Part shown: piece by piece, positions 7,695 to 15,596 of the stretch
Numbering within the stretch: the first letter of the stretch is position 1
Layout: the number at the start of each line of letters is the position of its first letter
NCBI RefSeq assembly: GCF_000764645.1
Contig: NZ_JRGK01000268.1
Span: forward strand, 1-50,575
Source: Aeromonas finlandensis
GTDB lineage: Bacteria > Pseudomonadota > Gammaproteobacteria > Enterobacterales > Aeromonadaceae
DNA length: 50,575 nt
Direction: 5' to 3'
Made by a program: the position numbers and the translations under genes
Notes under the pieces: generated by a model
What the model was told of the DNA's origin: nothing
Seen by the model: only the letters and a program-made list of their open reading frames with translations
The model's database searches: none

Positions 7695-8978
7695 CTAGCG
7701 CAACGGGAACTCGATATCTTCCCCTGCGCTGGCATCGTGATAGATCGCCAGATCCAGCTCCTTTTCGCTGCGGGCGATCAGTACTGACACCAGAATATCC
7801 CCCGAAACATTGACCGTGGTGCGCGCCATGTCGAGGATCCGGTCAATGCCCGCAATCAGTGCCACCCCTTCCAGTGGCAAACCGACCGCCGTCAGCGTCA
7901 GGGTCAGCATCATCAGCCCGGTGCCAGGAGTGCCTGCGGTGCCGATACTGGCCAAGGTGGCGATGCTGATGATGGTCAGATAATCCACCATGTGCAGATC
8001 CACCCCGAATGCCTGAGCCACGAACAGCGCAGTGACTCCCTGATAGAGGGCGGTGCCATCCATGTTGATGGTGGCGCCGATGGGCAGCACCTTGGCGGTG
8101 ATGGAGGGGGAGACCCCCAGCCGCTTCTCGGCGCAGGCCAGGCTGATGGGCAGGGTGCTGCTGCTGGAGCTGCTGGTAAAGGCCACGGCCTGGGCATCGA
8201 CGATGCTTTTGAAGTAGTGCAGCGGATTGAGCCGAGCCAGCAGAAGCAGCAGGGTGCTGTAGACCCCGAGCACGTGCAGCAGGCAGCCGAGGTAGACCGC
8301 ACCGATCACCTTGAGCAGCGGCAACAGCAGGTCGAGGCCATACTTGCCGGTCATCCAGGCCATCAGGGCGCAGACACCGTAAGGGGCGAGCGCCATCACC
8401 ATCTGGGTCAGCTTGAACATCCCTTCCGCCAGTGAGGTGAAGAAGAGGATGGCGGGCCGGCCACGGCGACCGCTGGCGTTGAGGGCGACCGCCAGCGCCA
8501 CCGCAAAGACGATCACTTGCAGGATCTTGCCATCCACCATCGCCTGTACCGGGTTGCTGGGCACCAGATGGCTCAGCACGCTGGCCAGGGTGGGTGGTTC
8601 CGACATGCCGATCCGCTCATAGGGGCCCATGTCGGCGCCCATGCCGGGCTCCAGCAGCCAGCCCATCATCAGGCCGATACAGATGGCGATGGCGGTCGAG
8701 CAGAAGTAGAGGCATATCGCCTTGCTGCCGATGCGATCCAGCCCCTTGCCCTTGAGCAGGGAGGTGAGACCGGCAATGACCGAGCAGAAGATGAGGGGCA
8801 CCATCAGCATCTGGATGGTATTGACGAACAAGACGCCAAGGGGCTTGAGCAGCAGTGCCTGTGCTTCAAAACTGACGCCGAGGGCAACCCCTGTCAGCAT
8901 GCCGATCAGGGTTTTGAGCCAGAGGGGGCGGCGGGTCCAGATCTGCCAGGGTTTGAAAGCCTCTCCATGGAACTGCAT
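7695..8978 (-). CDS. Dicarboxylate/amino acid:cation symporter (DAACS family)
   Basis: This 427-residue sodium- or proton-coupled transporter resembles GltP/DctA/SstT. Diagnostic regions include the serine-rich re-entrant loop FTSSSSSSTLPISLACAEK (about residue 270) and the segment GATINMDGTALYQGVTALF, followed by a Gly/Thr-rich helix with GTAGTPGTGLMM. The upstream start at 8999 has no ribosome site. AAGGA precedes the ATG at 8978 (MQFHGEAF) by about 10 bases, so I chose that. Substrate within the family cannot be fixed from sequence alone. It ends 8 bases from the convergent DUF2007 gene. Confidence 0.92.
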   Translation of the reverse strand: MQFHGEAFKPWQIWTRRPLWLKTLIGMLTGVALGVSFEAQALLLKPLGVLFVNTIQMLMVPLIFCSVIAGLTSLLKGKGLDRIGSKAICLYFCSTAIAICIGLMMGWLLEPGMGADMGPYERIGMSEPPTLASVLSHLVPSNPVQAMVDGKILQVIVFAVALAVALNASGRRGRPAILFFTSLAEGMFKLTQMVMALAPYGVCALMAWMTGKYGLDLLLPLLKVIGAVYLGCLLHVLGVYSTLLLLLARLNPLHYFKSIVDAQAVAFTSSSSSSTLPISLACAEKRLGVSPSITAKVLPIGATINMDGTALYQGVTALFVAQAFGVDLHMVDYLTIISIATLASIGTAGTPGTGLMMLTLTLTAVGLPLEGVALIAGIDRILDMARTTVNVSGDILVSVLIARSEKELDLAIYHDASAGEDIEFPLR

Positions 8979-9112
8979 GACGCCAATATCCTTATACATT
9001 GTCTGCGATGGTCAAAAAGGGGCGCCAGTGTAGCGATCCCTGTGGCGGGTTGCCACATTATCGACAAAGCGGAGATGGTGACTACTCCCTTGGTCAGGTA
9101 ATGCGCAATTTA

Positions 9113-9126
9113 TTGGCCTATATCAA
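9113..9126. promoter_or_regulatory. Possible FNR/CRP-like site upstream of yecH-like gene
   Basis: TTGGCCTATATCAA matches the FNR half-site pattern TTGAT-N4-ATCAA in one arm perfectly and in three of five positions of the other. It lies about 60 bases before the yecH-like start codon. Weak evidence. Confidence 0.25.
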
Positions 9127-9187
9127 GATCCCTCAGAACAGGGCAGGATTTAATAGACATTAAATATGTTTATTATTGAGGTGAGAG

Positions 9188-9433
9188 ATGTCGCAATCGG
9201 TACATGGTCACGAAGTGATGGAGATGATGCTGGCAACGGGAGGGCAATTTACCCGTGCCAGTCTCAAGCAGGCGATGACGGAGCGGTTCGGGGCTGATGC
9301 CCGTTTTCATACCTGCAGCGCCCGCGAGATGGATGCCGAAGCGCTGATCGATTTTCTGGCCGCCCGCGGCAAGTTCATTGACTCGGCCGACGGTTTCCAG
9401 ACCCATGCCGACAAGATCTGCCACCACGGCTAA
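9188..9433 (+). CDS. YecH-like small metal-binding protein (DUF2492)
   Basis: This is an 81-residue soluble protein. It shows the family landmarks HGHEVMEMM near the N-terminus, FHTCSAREMDAEALIDFL in the middle, and a C-terminal HADKICHHG. The conserved His and Cys residues are consistent with metal binding. A strong ribosome site, GAGGTGAGAG, lies immediately before the ATG. Monocistronic by position; the AT-rich region upstream could hold its promoter and a poor FNR-like site. Confidence 0.85.
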   Translation: MSQSVHGHEVMEMMLATGGQFTRASLKQAMTERFGADARFHTCSAREMDAEALIDFLAARGKFIDSADGFQTHADKICHHG

Positions 9434-9532
9434 CCCCTTGGCGAGCGCATCATGGCGCTCGCTGAACTGCGCGCCATTTGTTATATTTCGCCCCTTCTCT
9501 TTTCCCTATTCAAGGCGTAATCAGGGCGTTGT

Positions 9533-10132
9533 ATGGATACTTTTTCTGCCGCAGTCATGCTGTTTCTGATCATGGATCCGCTGGGCAACTTGCCGGTCTT
9601 CCTCTCCATCCTGCGTCATATCGATCCCAAGCGGCGGCGCAAGGTGATGATCCGCGAACTGCTCTTCTCGTTAGCCATCATGATGCTGTTCCTGTTTGTC
9701 GGTCAGCAGATCCTCGGGTTCCTCAACCTGCGGCAGGAGGCAGTCAGCATCGCGGGCGGCATCATCCTGTTCCTGATCGCCATCAAGATGATCTTCCCCA
9801 GTGAAGGGGGCGTGACCGGACTGGCTGCTGGCGAGGAGCCCTTCCTGGTGCCGATGGCGATCCCGATGATTGCTGGCCCCTCGATCCTCGCCTCTTTGAT
9901 GTTGCTGGCCAATCAGGAGCCGACCCGGATGGTGGACTGGTCGCTGGCGCTCTTTATGGCTTGGGCTGCCAGCGCGGTGATCCTGATGTTCTACGAGGTA
10001 TTCAACAAGTTGCTGGGTGAGCGTGGACTCACTGCGGTGGAGCGGTTGATGGGGATGCTGCTGGTGATGATCTCGGTGCAGATGCTGCTCGATGGTGTGC
10101 ACCACTACCTGGCGGTCACCGGTCAGAACTGA
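9533..10132 (+). CDS. MarC/YhgN-family inner membrane protein
   Basis: This is a 199-residue protein with about six membrane helices. Family-typical features are DPLGNLPVFLSIL near residue 16 and the repeated half motif VPMAIPMIAGPSILASLM near residue 105. The MarC family (UPF0056) was once linked to multiple antibiotic resistance, but its function is not established. It reads as the YhgN branch. A strong intrinsic terminator follows at 10158. Confidence 0.9.
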   Translation: MDTFSAAVMLFLIMDPLGNLPVFLSILRHIDPKRRRKVMIRELLFSLAIMMLFLFVGQQILGFLNLRQEAVSIAGGIILFLIAIKMIFPSEGGVTGLAAGEEPFLVPMAIPMIAGPSILASLMLLANQEPTRMVDWSLALFMAWAASAVILMFYEVFNKLLGERGLTAVERLMGMLLVMISVQMLLDGVHHYLAVTGQN

Positions 10133-10157
10133 CCGACCAACAGCTTCAAATAGAGAG

Positions 10158-10184
10158 AACGGGGCCGCCAGAGAGCCCCGTTTT
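10158..10184 (+). terminator. Terminator after the MarC-family gene
   Basis: The stem AACGGGGC / GCCCCGTT spans 10158-10165 and 10175-10182 with a 9-base loop and a TTTT tail. It ends the plus-strand transcript 25 bases after the MarC-family stop. Confidence 0.85.
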
Positions 10185-10211
10185 GCTGCCTGCGATAAGC
10201 AGACCCTGTGG

Positions 10212-11180
10212 TCAGGCGTGTTCGACAGCAGTGGGTTCCAGCTTGCTCATGATCAAGGCGAGCAGGGTCTCCCGCAGCCAGCGGTGGCCCGGATCCTCGC
10301 TATGGCGCTGATGCCAGATCAGCAGGTGGGAGATGCTATCCAGTTCAAGGGGCAGCGGCAGCTGCAACAGCGGATAGACCTGGGTGGCATGGCGGGCATA
10401 GAGTTTGGAGAGGGTCACGATCATATCGGAGTGCATGCCGATCCGCAGCGCCGCCTCGAACGAGGGGACCGTGGCCTCGATGCGCCGGTAGAGATCCTGC
10501 TCTGCCAGCTTGTGATCCAGCATCCAGCGATCCCGCCCCTCGCAGTAAGTCTGCACATGGGGATAGCTGAGGTAGTGATCGAGATTCCAGTTGGGCTCTC
10601 GCAGGGCGGGGTGGTGTTGCTGCACCAGGCAGGTGAGATCGTCGATGGCCAGCAGGCGCTGGCAGATACTGCCGGGCAGGGTGTCGAGCCGGTAATCCGA
10701 GTTGATACAGTTCTCCCGCACCGCGAAGGCGATATCCACCTGCCCTTGGCTCATCTCGGTCAGGCTGGTTTCGGTCCACTCTTCATAACGCAGACGGATG
10801 TGCGGCGCCTGCTGTTTCAGCTCGCTCAGATAGAGCGGAGCAAACAGGGTGAAGGCGCTGTCCATGCTGGCGATGACGAACTCCCGCTCTGAGCTGGCGG
10901 GGTCGAACTCTGGCGGCTGGATCAGGTTGTCGAGCGACAACAGAATGGGTTGCAGCTGCTGTTGCAGCGCCAGCGCGCGGCCGGTAGGTTCCAACCCGTA
11001 GGCGGAGCGGATAAAGAGGGGATCATCAAAGGTATCGCGCAGGCGACCGAGCGCCTTGCTGACGGCTGACTGACTCAGATGGAGGCGGCGGGCGGCCTTG
11101 CTGCCATTGCGCTCTTCCAGCAGCACTTGCAGGATGATTAGCAAGTTGAGGTCGATGCGACCCAGTTGTTCCAGTAGCAT
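10212..11180 (-). CDS. LysR-family transcriptional regulator (LeuO/SyrM-like branch)
   Basis: This 322-residue regulator has the N-terminal helix-turn-helix (residues about 7-67; GSKAARRLHLSQSAVSKALG), followed by FDDPLFIRSAYGLEPTGRA. IDLNLLIILQVLLEERN at the N-terminus is the pattern of the LeuO/NodD/SyrM group. A longer frame from 11252 exists, but AAGGA precedes the ATG at 11180 and family alignment supports it. The target is unclear. Its divergent region (11181-11456) holds an unexplained plus-strand terminator and then the TatA-like gene. Confidence 0.9.
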   Translation of the reverse strand: MLLEQLGRIDLNLLIILQVLLEERNGSKAARRLHLSQSAVSKALGRLRDTFDDPLFIRSAYGLEPTGRALALQQQLQPILLSLDNLIQPPEFDPASSEREFVIASMDSAFTLFAPLYLSELKQQAPHIRLRYEEWTETSLTEMSQGQVDIAFAVRENCINSDYRLDTLPGSICQRLLAIDDLTCLVQQHHPALREPNWNLDHYLSYPHVQTYCEGRDRWMLDHKLAEQDLYRRIEATVPSFEAALRIGMHSDMIVTLSKLYARHATQVYPLLQLPLPLELDSISHLLIWHQRHSEDPGHRWLRETLLALIMSKLEPTAVEHA

Positions 11181-11224
11181 GATATGAATCCTTTTCAATT
11201 CTAAGATGAATTTATACCATTTGT

Positions 11225-11350
11225 TTTCATATCTTGGCGACCTTATCCTCAAGTGGTCTCAGGTTCGCATGAACCACTGGTACAGGATGTAGCGGTTGAG
11301 GGGACACGTAGCACACTTAATATGGCGACCTCAGGGTCGCCCTATTTTTT
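11225..11350 (+). ncRNA. Candidate small RNA ending in a strong terminator
   Basis: A plus-strand intrinsic terminator (GGCGACC-TCAG-GGTCGCC then CTATTTTTT, 11324-11350) lies in the gap between a divergent LysR gene and the tatE-like gene and belongs to no coding gene. Just upstream is a second hairpin, AGTGGT...ACCACT enclosing GGTTC-GCAT-GAACC (about 11252-11280). A weak -10-like TATACC lies near 11213. Together these suggest a structured RNA of about 125 bases. The 5' end is a guess, and I do not recognise the family. Confidence 0.35.
11324..11350 (+). terminator. Orphan intrinsic terminator
   Basis: A 7-bp GC-rich stem with a TCAG loop is followed by CTATTTTTT. It is a strong terminator on the plus strand with no plus-strand gene upstream for over 1 kb. 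Confidence 0.8.
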
Positions 11351-11456
11351 GGCTCTGATTTATTTGCCCGCTTGCACCCGCCTTGATTTTGCCCAACAAT
11401 CCCAGCGTTCTATTTTGATATAAGTAACAGATATCTCTTTGTGAGGGAGTATCCCT

Positions 11457-11618
11457 ATGGGACTCGGTGGAATTCATATCTGGCATATGTTGATCCTCTT
11501 GCTGGTTGTCGTGCTGGTCTTCGGCAGCAAGCGTCTGGCCAGTGCAGGTGAGGATCTGGGAACCGCTATCAAAGATTTTCGCAAGGCGATGCGCGACGAC
11601 GCAAATCATCCGAAATAA
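11457..11618 (+). CDS. TatA/TatE-like twin-arginine translocase subunit, 53 residues
   Basis: The protein MGLGGIHIWHMLILLLVVVL... has one N-terminal membrane helix (about 8-23), a hinge FGSKRLASAGEDLG and an amphipathic helix (TAIKDFRKAMRD), the exact TatA/E layout. Tat complexes export folded proteins. The Phe-Gly hinge and the short length fit TatE-like paralogues, though 53 residues is shorter than usual TatA (about 80-90). No tatB or tatC is near, so it is a lone paralogue. GAGGGAG precedes the ATG. Confidence 0.82.
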   Translation: MGLGGIHIWHMLILLLVVVLVFGSKRLASAGEDLGTAIKDFRKAMRDDANHPK

Positions 11619-11634
11619 GCAGTAGGAGTAGAAA

Positions 11635-11937
11635 ATGTCTGTAGACGAGAAAGTTGAACTGAACGAAACCTGTGACAGCTGTGGCTGTTTTGCCGAGATC
11701 GGCACCATCATCGGCGAAGGCGACGATGTGATGGATCTGGTGATTGAAGCCGCTGCCGAGGCGGATGCCCGCACCAAGCTGGCTGCCTATGAAGCACTGG
11801 CCAAGCAGGTCACTGCCGAAGCTCAAGTGAGCAGCGAACTGACCCAGGGCGCCAACGGCGTGATCCTGAAAGCCCGCCTGCAATTCACCTGTACCGCTGA
11901 AAAACTGATTTTCGAAATGCGGGCTCGCTCTATCTGA
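11635..11937 (+). CDS. YfcZ/YiiS-family protein (DUF406)
   Basis: This is a 100-residue acidic soluble protein. Its N-terminal CDSCGCFAEIGTII motif, Glu/Ala-rich helix and C-terminal FTCTAEKLIFEMRARS are typical of the YfcZ/YiiS family, whose function is unknown. GTAGGAG is well placed before the ATG. It starts 16 bases after the TatA-like gene, so the two form a likely operon. A hairpin with CGGCAGG/CCTGCCG follows at 11952-11970 and may stop transcription, though it lacks a T-run. Confidence 0.85.
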   Translation: MSVDEKVELNETCDSCGCFAEIGTIIGEGDDVMDLVIEAAAEADARTKLAAYEALAKQVTAEAQVSSELTQGANGVILKARLQFTCTAEKLIFEMRARSI

Positions 11938-12164
11938 GTGGTCTGATAACGCGGCAGGGTTTGCCTGCCGTGTTGACCCTTCTGCTGTGGGTCGGCGTTC
12001 TATAGTTACTCTATCCCGCAGACGTTTTTGCCCGGCGCGAGTCGGCCAACAGAAGGCGTAAATATGATGACGCAGCGATGGATCTCTGCCGTAACACCTA
12101 CCTTCTATAGCGGTTTCTCTTGTGGGCAAATAGCCGATATCGCGCTGCAGAAGGTGAGCACATC

Positions 12165-13589
12165 ATGATGCGGCGCTGGATCTGGGCTCTACTGGCCCTT
12201 TGTTCTCTTCCCCTGCTGGCGGCTGATCTCAAGCCACAGCGTCTGCCCCAACCCGGGGATCTCGACAGCATTCTGCAAAAGCGCGAACTCAGGGCCCTGG
12301 TGGTCTATGAGCGCGGCTTCTATTTTCTCGATCGTGGCTCCCAGTACGGCATTCTGGTCAACCAGCTGCAAGGGTTCGAGCGCTGGCTGAACAAGACCTA
12401 TCTCGCCAAAGAGAAGGTCAAGCTCAAGGTGGTCTACATCCCGGTGCGGCAGGACAAGCTGCTGGACTATCTGGCGGAGGGGCGCGGCGATCTGGTGGCG
12501 GCGACCATGACGGTGACCCCGACCCGGCGCGAGCAGGTGGCCTTCTCCCGGCCGCTTATCTCCTCTATCGAAGAGTGGGTGGTGAGCCAGAATAGTCTGC
12601 CCGCCTTCAACCGCATTACCCAGCTCTCCGGCCGTCGGGTCTGGGTGCGGGCCAGCTCCAGCTACTACGAGAGTCTGCGCCAGCTCAACTGGCTGTTTCG
12701 CGAGTTGGGGCTGCCCCCCGTCTATATCGAGACGGTACCCGAATACCTGCAGGATGGCGATCTGCTGGAGATGGTGGCCGCAGGCATCATCCCGTTGACG
12801 GTGACCGATAGCTACAAGGGACGGATCTGGCTGGGGGGCATGATCTCCGGCCTCAAGGCCCACAAGCTGGTGCCGCTGCGCAGCAACGGCACCAGTGCCT
12901 GGGCACTGCGCAAGAACAGCCCCGAGTTGCTCAAGGCGGTCAACGGCTATCTGGCGAGTGCCAGCCGCAACAGCCTTTATAGCGACATGACTCTGCGCCG
13001 GTTGCTGGTTCACAGTGATCAGATGAGCAATATATTGGCGCCGGATCCTATGGGGCGACTGGCGACCATTCGCAAGGTGCTGGAGCTGCACGCCAATAAA
13101 TACGATCTCGACTGGCTGATGCTGGCGGCGCTCGGCTACAAGGAGTCCGGCCTCAACCCCAAGGTGCGCTCGCACAAGGGGGCTGTGGGCATCATGCAGC
13201 TGCTGCCCAGCACGGGGCGGGAGGTCGGCATCAATGGCGCCAAGCTGACCACCCTTGAGGGCAATGTGGAGGCCGCCTGCCGCTACATGCGGTTGATCCT
13301 CGATACCTACTTCAATGATCCCAAGCTGGATCGGCTCAACCGCCACCTGTTTGCCCTCGCTGCCTACAACGCGGGGCCGAACCGGGTGCAGGCGCTGCGG
13401 GGCAAGGCAGAGAAGCTGGGGCTCGATCCCAATGTCTGGTTTGGCAACGTGGATCAGCTGGTGGCCAACGAAGTCGGGCAGGGGCCGATCAACTATGTCG
13501 GCACCATCTACAAGTACTACGTGGCCTATCGTTTCAGCCTGCCCCAGATCGAGGGCAAGGCTGCCGCTATCGAAGCGGCTCGGCCCTGA
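12165..13589 (+). CDS. MltF-like lytic transglycosylase with substrate-binding-like domain
   Basis: The protein (474 residues) starts MMRRWIWALLALCSLPLLAA, a signal peptide. A periplasmic SBP_bac_3-like domain follows (about 30-270, with DYLAEGRGDLVAATMTVT). The C-terminal SLT (lysozyme-like) domain spans about 305-440. The catalytic Glu lies in GYKESGLNP (about residue 327), followed by SHKGAVGIMQLLP and LAAYNAGPNRV. It would cleave peptidoglycan between MurNAc and GlcNAc in the periplasm, forming 1,6-anhydro ends. The start at 12120 is a TTG with no signal sequence. AAGGTGAG precedes 12165, which I use. E. coli MltF is similar in layout, but orthology is not certain. Confidence 0.88.
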   Translation: MMRRWIWALLALCSLPLLAADLKPQRLPQPGDLDSILQKRELRALVVYERGFYFLDRGSQYGILVNQLQGFERWLNKTYLAKEKVKLKVVYIPVRQDKLLDYLAEGRGDLVAATMTVTPTRREQVAFSRPLISSIEEWVVSQNSLPAFNRITQLSGRRVWVRASSSYYESLRQLNWLFRELGLPPVYIETVPEYLQDGDLLEMVAAGIIPLTVTDSYKGRIWLGGMISGLKAHKLVPLRSNGTSAWALRKNSPELLKAVNGYLASASRNSLYSDMTLRRLLVHSDQMSNILAPDPMGRLATIRKVLELHANKYDLDWLMLAALGYKESGLNPKVRSHKGAVGIMQLLPSTGREVGINGAKLTTLEGNVEAACRYMRLILDTYFNDPKLDRLNRHLFALAAYNAGPNRVQALRGKAEKLGLDPNVWFGNVDQLVANEVGQGPINYVGTIYKYYVAYRFSLPQIEGKAAAIEAARP

Positions 13590-13743
13590 GCCGGTTGACC
13601 GGCAGGGTCGCCTGCACGGTCGGCAACTGCCAGCCGCCGTCCCTGTGTTGCAGGAACCAGTGGGCGGGGCCGGTGGCCGGTATGAGATCTGGCTGGCTGA
13701 GCTGGCCCAGATAGCGCAACATCGGGGTATCATGCAGTTCCAT
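13567..13743 (-). CDS. Small protein of 58 residues, function unknown
   Basis: The minus strand encodes MELHDTPMLRYLGQLSQPDL..., with a central GPAHWFLQHRDGGWQLP and a basic end (NRLRAEPLR). The ribosome site AAAAGGAG lies 6 bases before the ATG at 13743, which is as strong as any in the window. The gene fills most of the gap between the transglycosylase and the divergent phospholipase gene. It overlaps the transglycosylase 3' end by 23 bases. Soluble and aromatic-rich; I do not recognise the family. Confidence 0.6.
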   Translation of the reverse strand: MELHDTPMLRYLGQLSQPDLIPATGPAHWFLQHRDGGWQLPTVQATLPVNRLRAEPLR

Positions 13744-13816
13744 CAGCAACTCCTTTTGAATATCTGACGAGGCTCGCCAGCGTTATGACACCCGGCCATG
13801 ACAGCAGGATGACACC

Positions 13817-15070
13817 ATGATCCCCGGATCCTTTGCCCTGATCGACGATCCCCTGCTGGCACTCAAGGTGCGCTGCCACTGGATCCGCCATGCCCGTGAG
13901 CGGATCCAGGCGCAGTACTACAGCTGGGAGGAGGACAGCAGCGGCAAGCTGCTGCTGAGCGAGCTGCTCCATGCCGCCCGGCGCGGCGTCAAGGTTCAGC
14001 TGCTGGTGGATGATCTCTATGCCGGTGACAACCGCTTTCTGGAGATGGTGGCTCACTACCCGGGGATCGAGGTGCGGCTGTTCAACCCCTTCTGGCTGCG
14101 GGGCTGGCGCCCGCTGGCACTGCTGCTGGAGGGGTTGCTCAGCTTTCGCCGTATCAACCACCGGATGCACAACAAGCTGTTGCTGGTGGATGGCAAGCTG
14201 GCGCTGATTGGTGGGCGCAATATCGGCGATCGCTACTTCGGTCTGGATCCGCAAGCCCCCTTCGTGGATCTCGATCTCGCCTGCCAGGGTGGCCTGTGCC
14301 AGCAGATGGCACAGGGGTTCGAACAGTTCTGGCACAGCCGCTGGAGCCACCCCATCCGCCATCTGCTGCGCCGCGAGCTGCTGCCCGCCGAAATAGAGGT
14401 GGTCAACGACTTCCTGCTCACCATGATGGATCCGGCGGTGGCAAGGGTCTACGATCTGCCCGCGGAGCTGTTTGATGAGGCTGACGTGCCGCTGCAGTGG
14501 TATGAGGGACGGGCCGAGGTGTGGTTCGACCATCCCGGCAAGGGGCTTATCTCCCGCCCCACCACCGCTCGTCAGCTCTGGCGTCTGCTGGCTGACAATC
14601 CCCGCTCGCTGGGGTTGGTGACCCCTTACCTCATCCTCACCCGCGGATTTCGGCACCGCCTGGCGCGGCTACGCCAGCAGGGAGTAGCCATCGACATTCT
14701 CACCAACTCGCTGGCCAGCACCGATGTACCGCTGGTCTATGGCGCCTATCAGCGCTATCTCGGCTGGTTGCAACGTCAGGGGATCCGGGTCGCCGAGTTT
14801 GACCATGGCCACGGCAGCCTGCACGCCAAGCTGATCCTGCTGGGGGAGGAGCGGGCGCTGTTTGGCAGCCTCAACCTCGATCCCCGTTCACTCTTTCTCA
14901 ATACCGAGCTGATGCTGCATCTGCACTGCCCGCCAATTTGCGAGGCGCTGCGAGATTGGTTGGCTCGCTGGCAGGAGCAGACGGGTGGATCGCCACGCCA
15001 ACCCGAGGGGTGGTCAAGGCGGCTGATGGCCCGCCTGAGTGACTGGTTGCCACTGCGTCGCTGGCTGTGA
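13817..15070 (+). CDS. Phospholipase D family protein, cardiolipin synthase-like
   Basis: This 417-residue protein has two phospholipase D half domains. The first HKD motif is intact (HNKLLLVDG, about residues 118-126, with GGRNIGDRYFG). The second is LHAKLILLGEERALFGSLNLD (about 335-355), where the expected Asp of H-x-K-x4-D is Gly. The closest shape I know is ClsC/YmdC, which joins phosphatidyl groups to make cardiolipin. With one motif altered, activity is uncertain. It lacks an N-terminal membrane helix. AGGATGACACC precedes the ATG. Confidence 0.82.
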   Translation: MIPGSFALIDDPLLALKVRCHWIRHARERIQAQYYSWEEDSSGKLLLSELLHAARRGVKVQLLVDDLYAGDNRFLEMVAHYPGIEVRLFNPFWLRGWRPLALLLEGLLSFRRINHRMHNKLLLVDGKLALIGGRNIGDRYFGLDPQAPFVDLDLACQGGLCQQMAQGFEQFWHSRWSHPIRHLLRRELLPAEIEVVNDFLLTMMDPAVARVYDLPAELFDEADVPLQWYEGRAEVWFDHPGKGLISRPTTARQLWRLLADNPRSLGLVTPYLILTRGFRHRLARLRQQGVAIDILTNSLASTDVPLVYGAYQRYLGWLQRQGIRVAEFDHGHGSLHAKLILLGEERALFGSLNLDPRSLFLNTELMLHLHCPPICEALRDWLARWQEQTGGSPRQPEGWSRRLMARLSDWLPLRRWL

Positions 15071-15475
15071 GGCGGCCATTTTTTGTGCGAGATCTCGCAA
15101 AGCCTTGTAAGCCATTGCAGACGACCCTTGCGGGTGAATAACTATCTGAGAAGCTATCTGGCTGTTTTATAACAATTTAGTTGTGATGATAAGGCTGTTT
15201 TTTGTACTCTTATGTGAATGGAATGGCCATAAAAACGTTTTTTATTTTGTTTTTATGCGTAATATTTCAGTTGCAAGGACAAACACGGCGGCTTGTCTGC
15301 CGTGTGGACGAAGGTTGTAACGGGTTGCTGGCCAGTTGCATCGCTGCAATTGGCGCGCACTTCAGATGGGTCGCGAACTATCGGAAAGTGAAACAGAGAC
15401 CCGGCGTGGCCGGACTCCAATATGGAACATGCTATTTGCGAGGGGGTGACATGGATATGTCACCCCACTTTTTTT
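15071..15475 (+). ncRNA. Untranslated region or small RNA with an orphan terminator
   Basis: A strong terminator at 15443-15475 lies about 370 bases beyond the phospholipase gene. Structured segments precede it: ACACGGC...GCCGTGT near 15282-15305, and CCGGCGTGGCCGG near 15403-15415. The start of the region is AT-rich. A 97-codon frame here begins with TTG, has no ribosome site and is probably not coding. The terminator may end the phospholipase mRNA through a long 3' region, or a separate RNA. I cannot tell which. Confidence 0.3.
15443..15475 (+). terminator. Strong intrinsic terminator
   Basis: The perfect stem GGGGTGACAT / ATGTCACCCC has a GGAT loop and is followed by ACTTTTTTT. Plus strand, not directly at a gene end. 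Confidence 0.88.
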
Positions 15476-15549
15476 GGCCGCTCGCCACCGTTTAACGTTT
15501 TCCATGACGGTCGCCCATTACAAGGCATCCGCAACGATGGCAACGCAAT

Positions 15550-15576
15550 AAAAAGAGGGCCGCACTGGCGGCCCTC
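15550..15576 (-). terminator. Terminator of the TRAP transporter operon
   Basis: The stem GAGGGCCGC / GCGGCCCTC spans 15555-15576 with a 4-base loop. Read on the minus strand it is followed by TTTTTATTG, just after the fused permease stop at 15597. Confidence 0.88.
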
Positions 15577-15596
15577 GGTCTTATCTGTTCGGTGGA

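Noticed and set aside
12189-13733. 514-codon minus-strand frame across the transglycosylase gene
   Set aside because: A high-GC shadow of the plus-strand gene, which has clear domains. Its protein is low-complexity (His/Gln/Arg rich). Similar long shadows at 30762-32270, 42835-44070 and elsewhere were dropped for the same reason.
15202-15495. 97-codon frame after the phospholipase gene
   Set aside because: It starts at TTG, has no ribosome site, has odd codon use and runs through the terminator hairpin.
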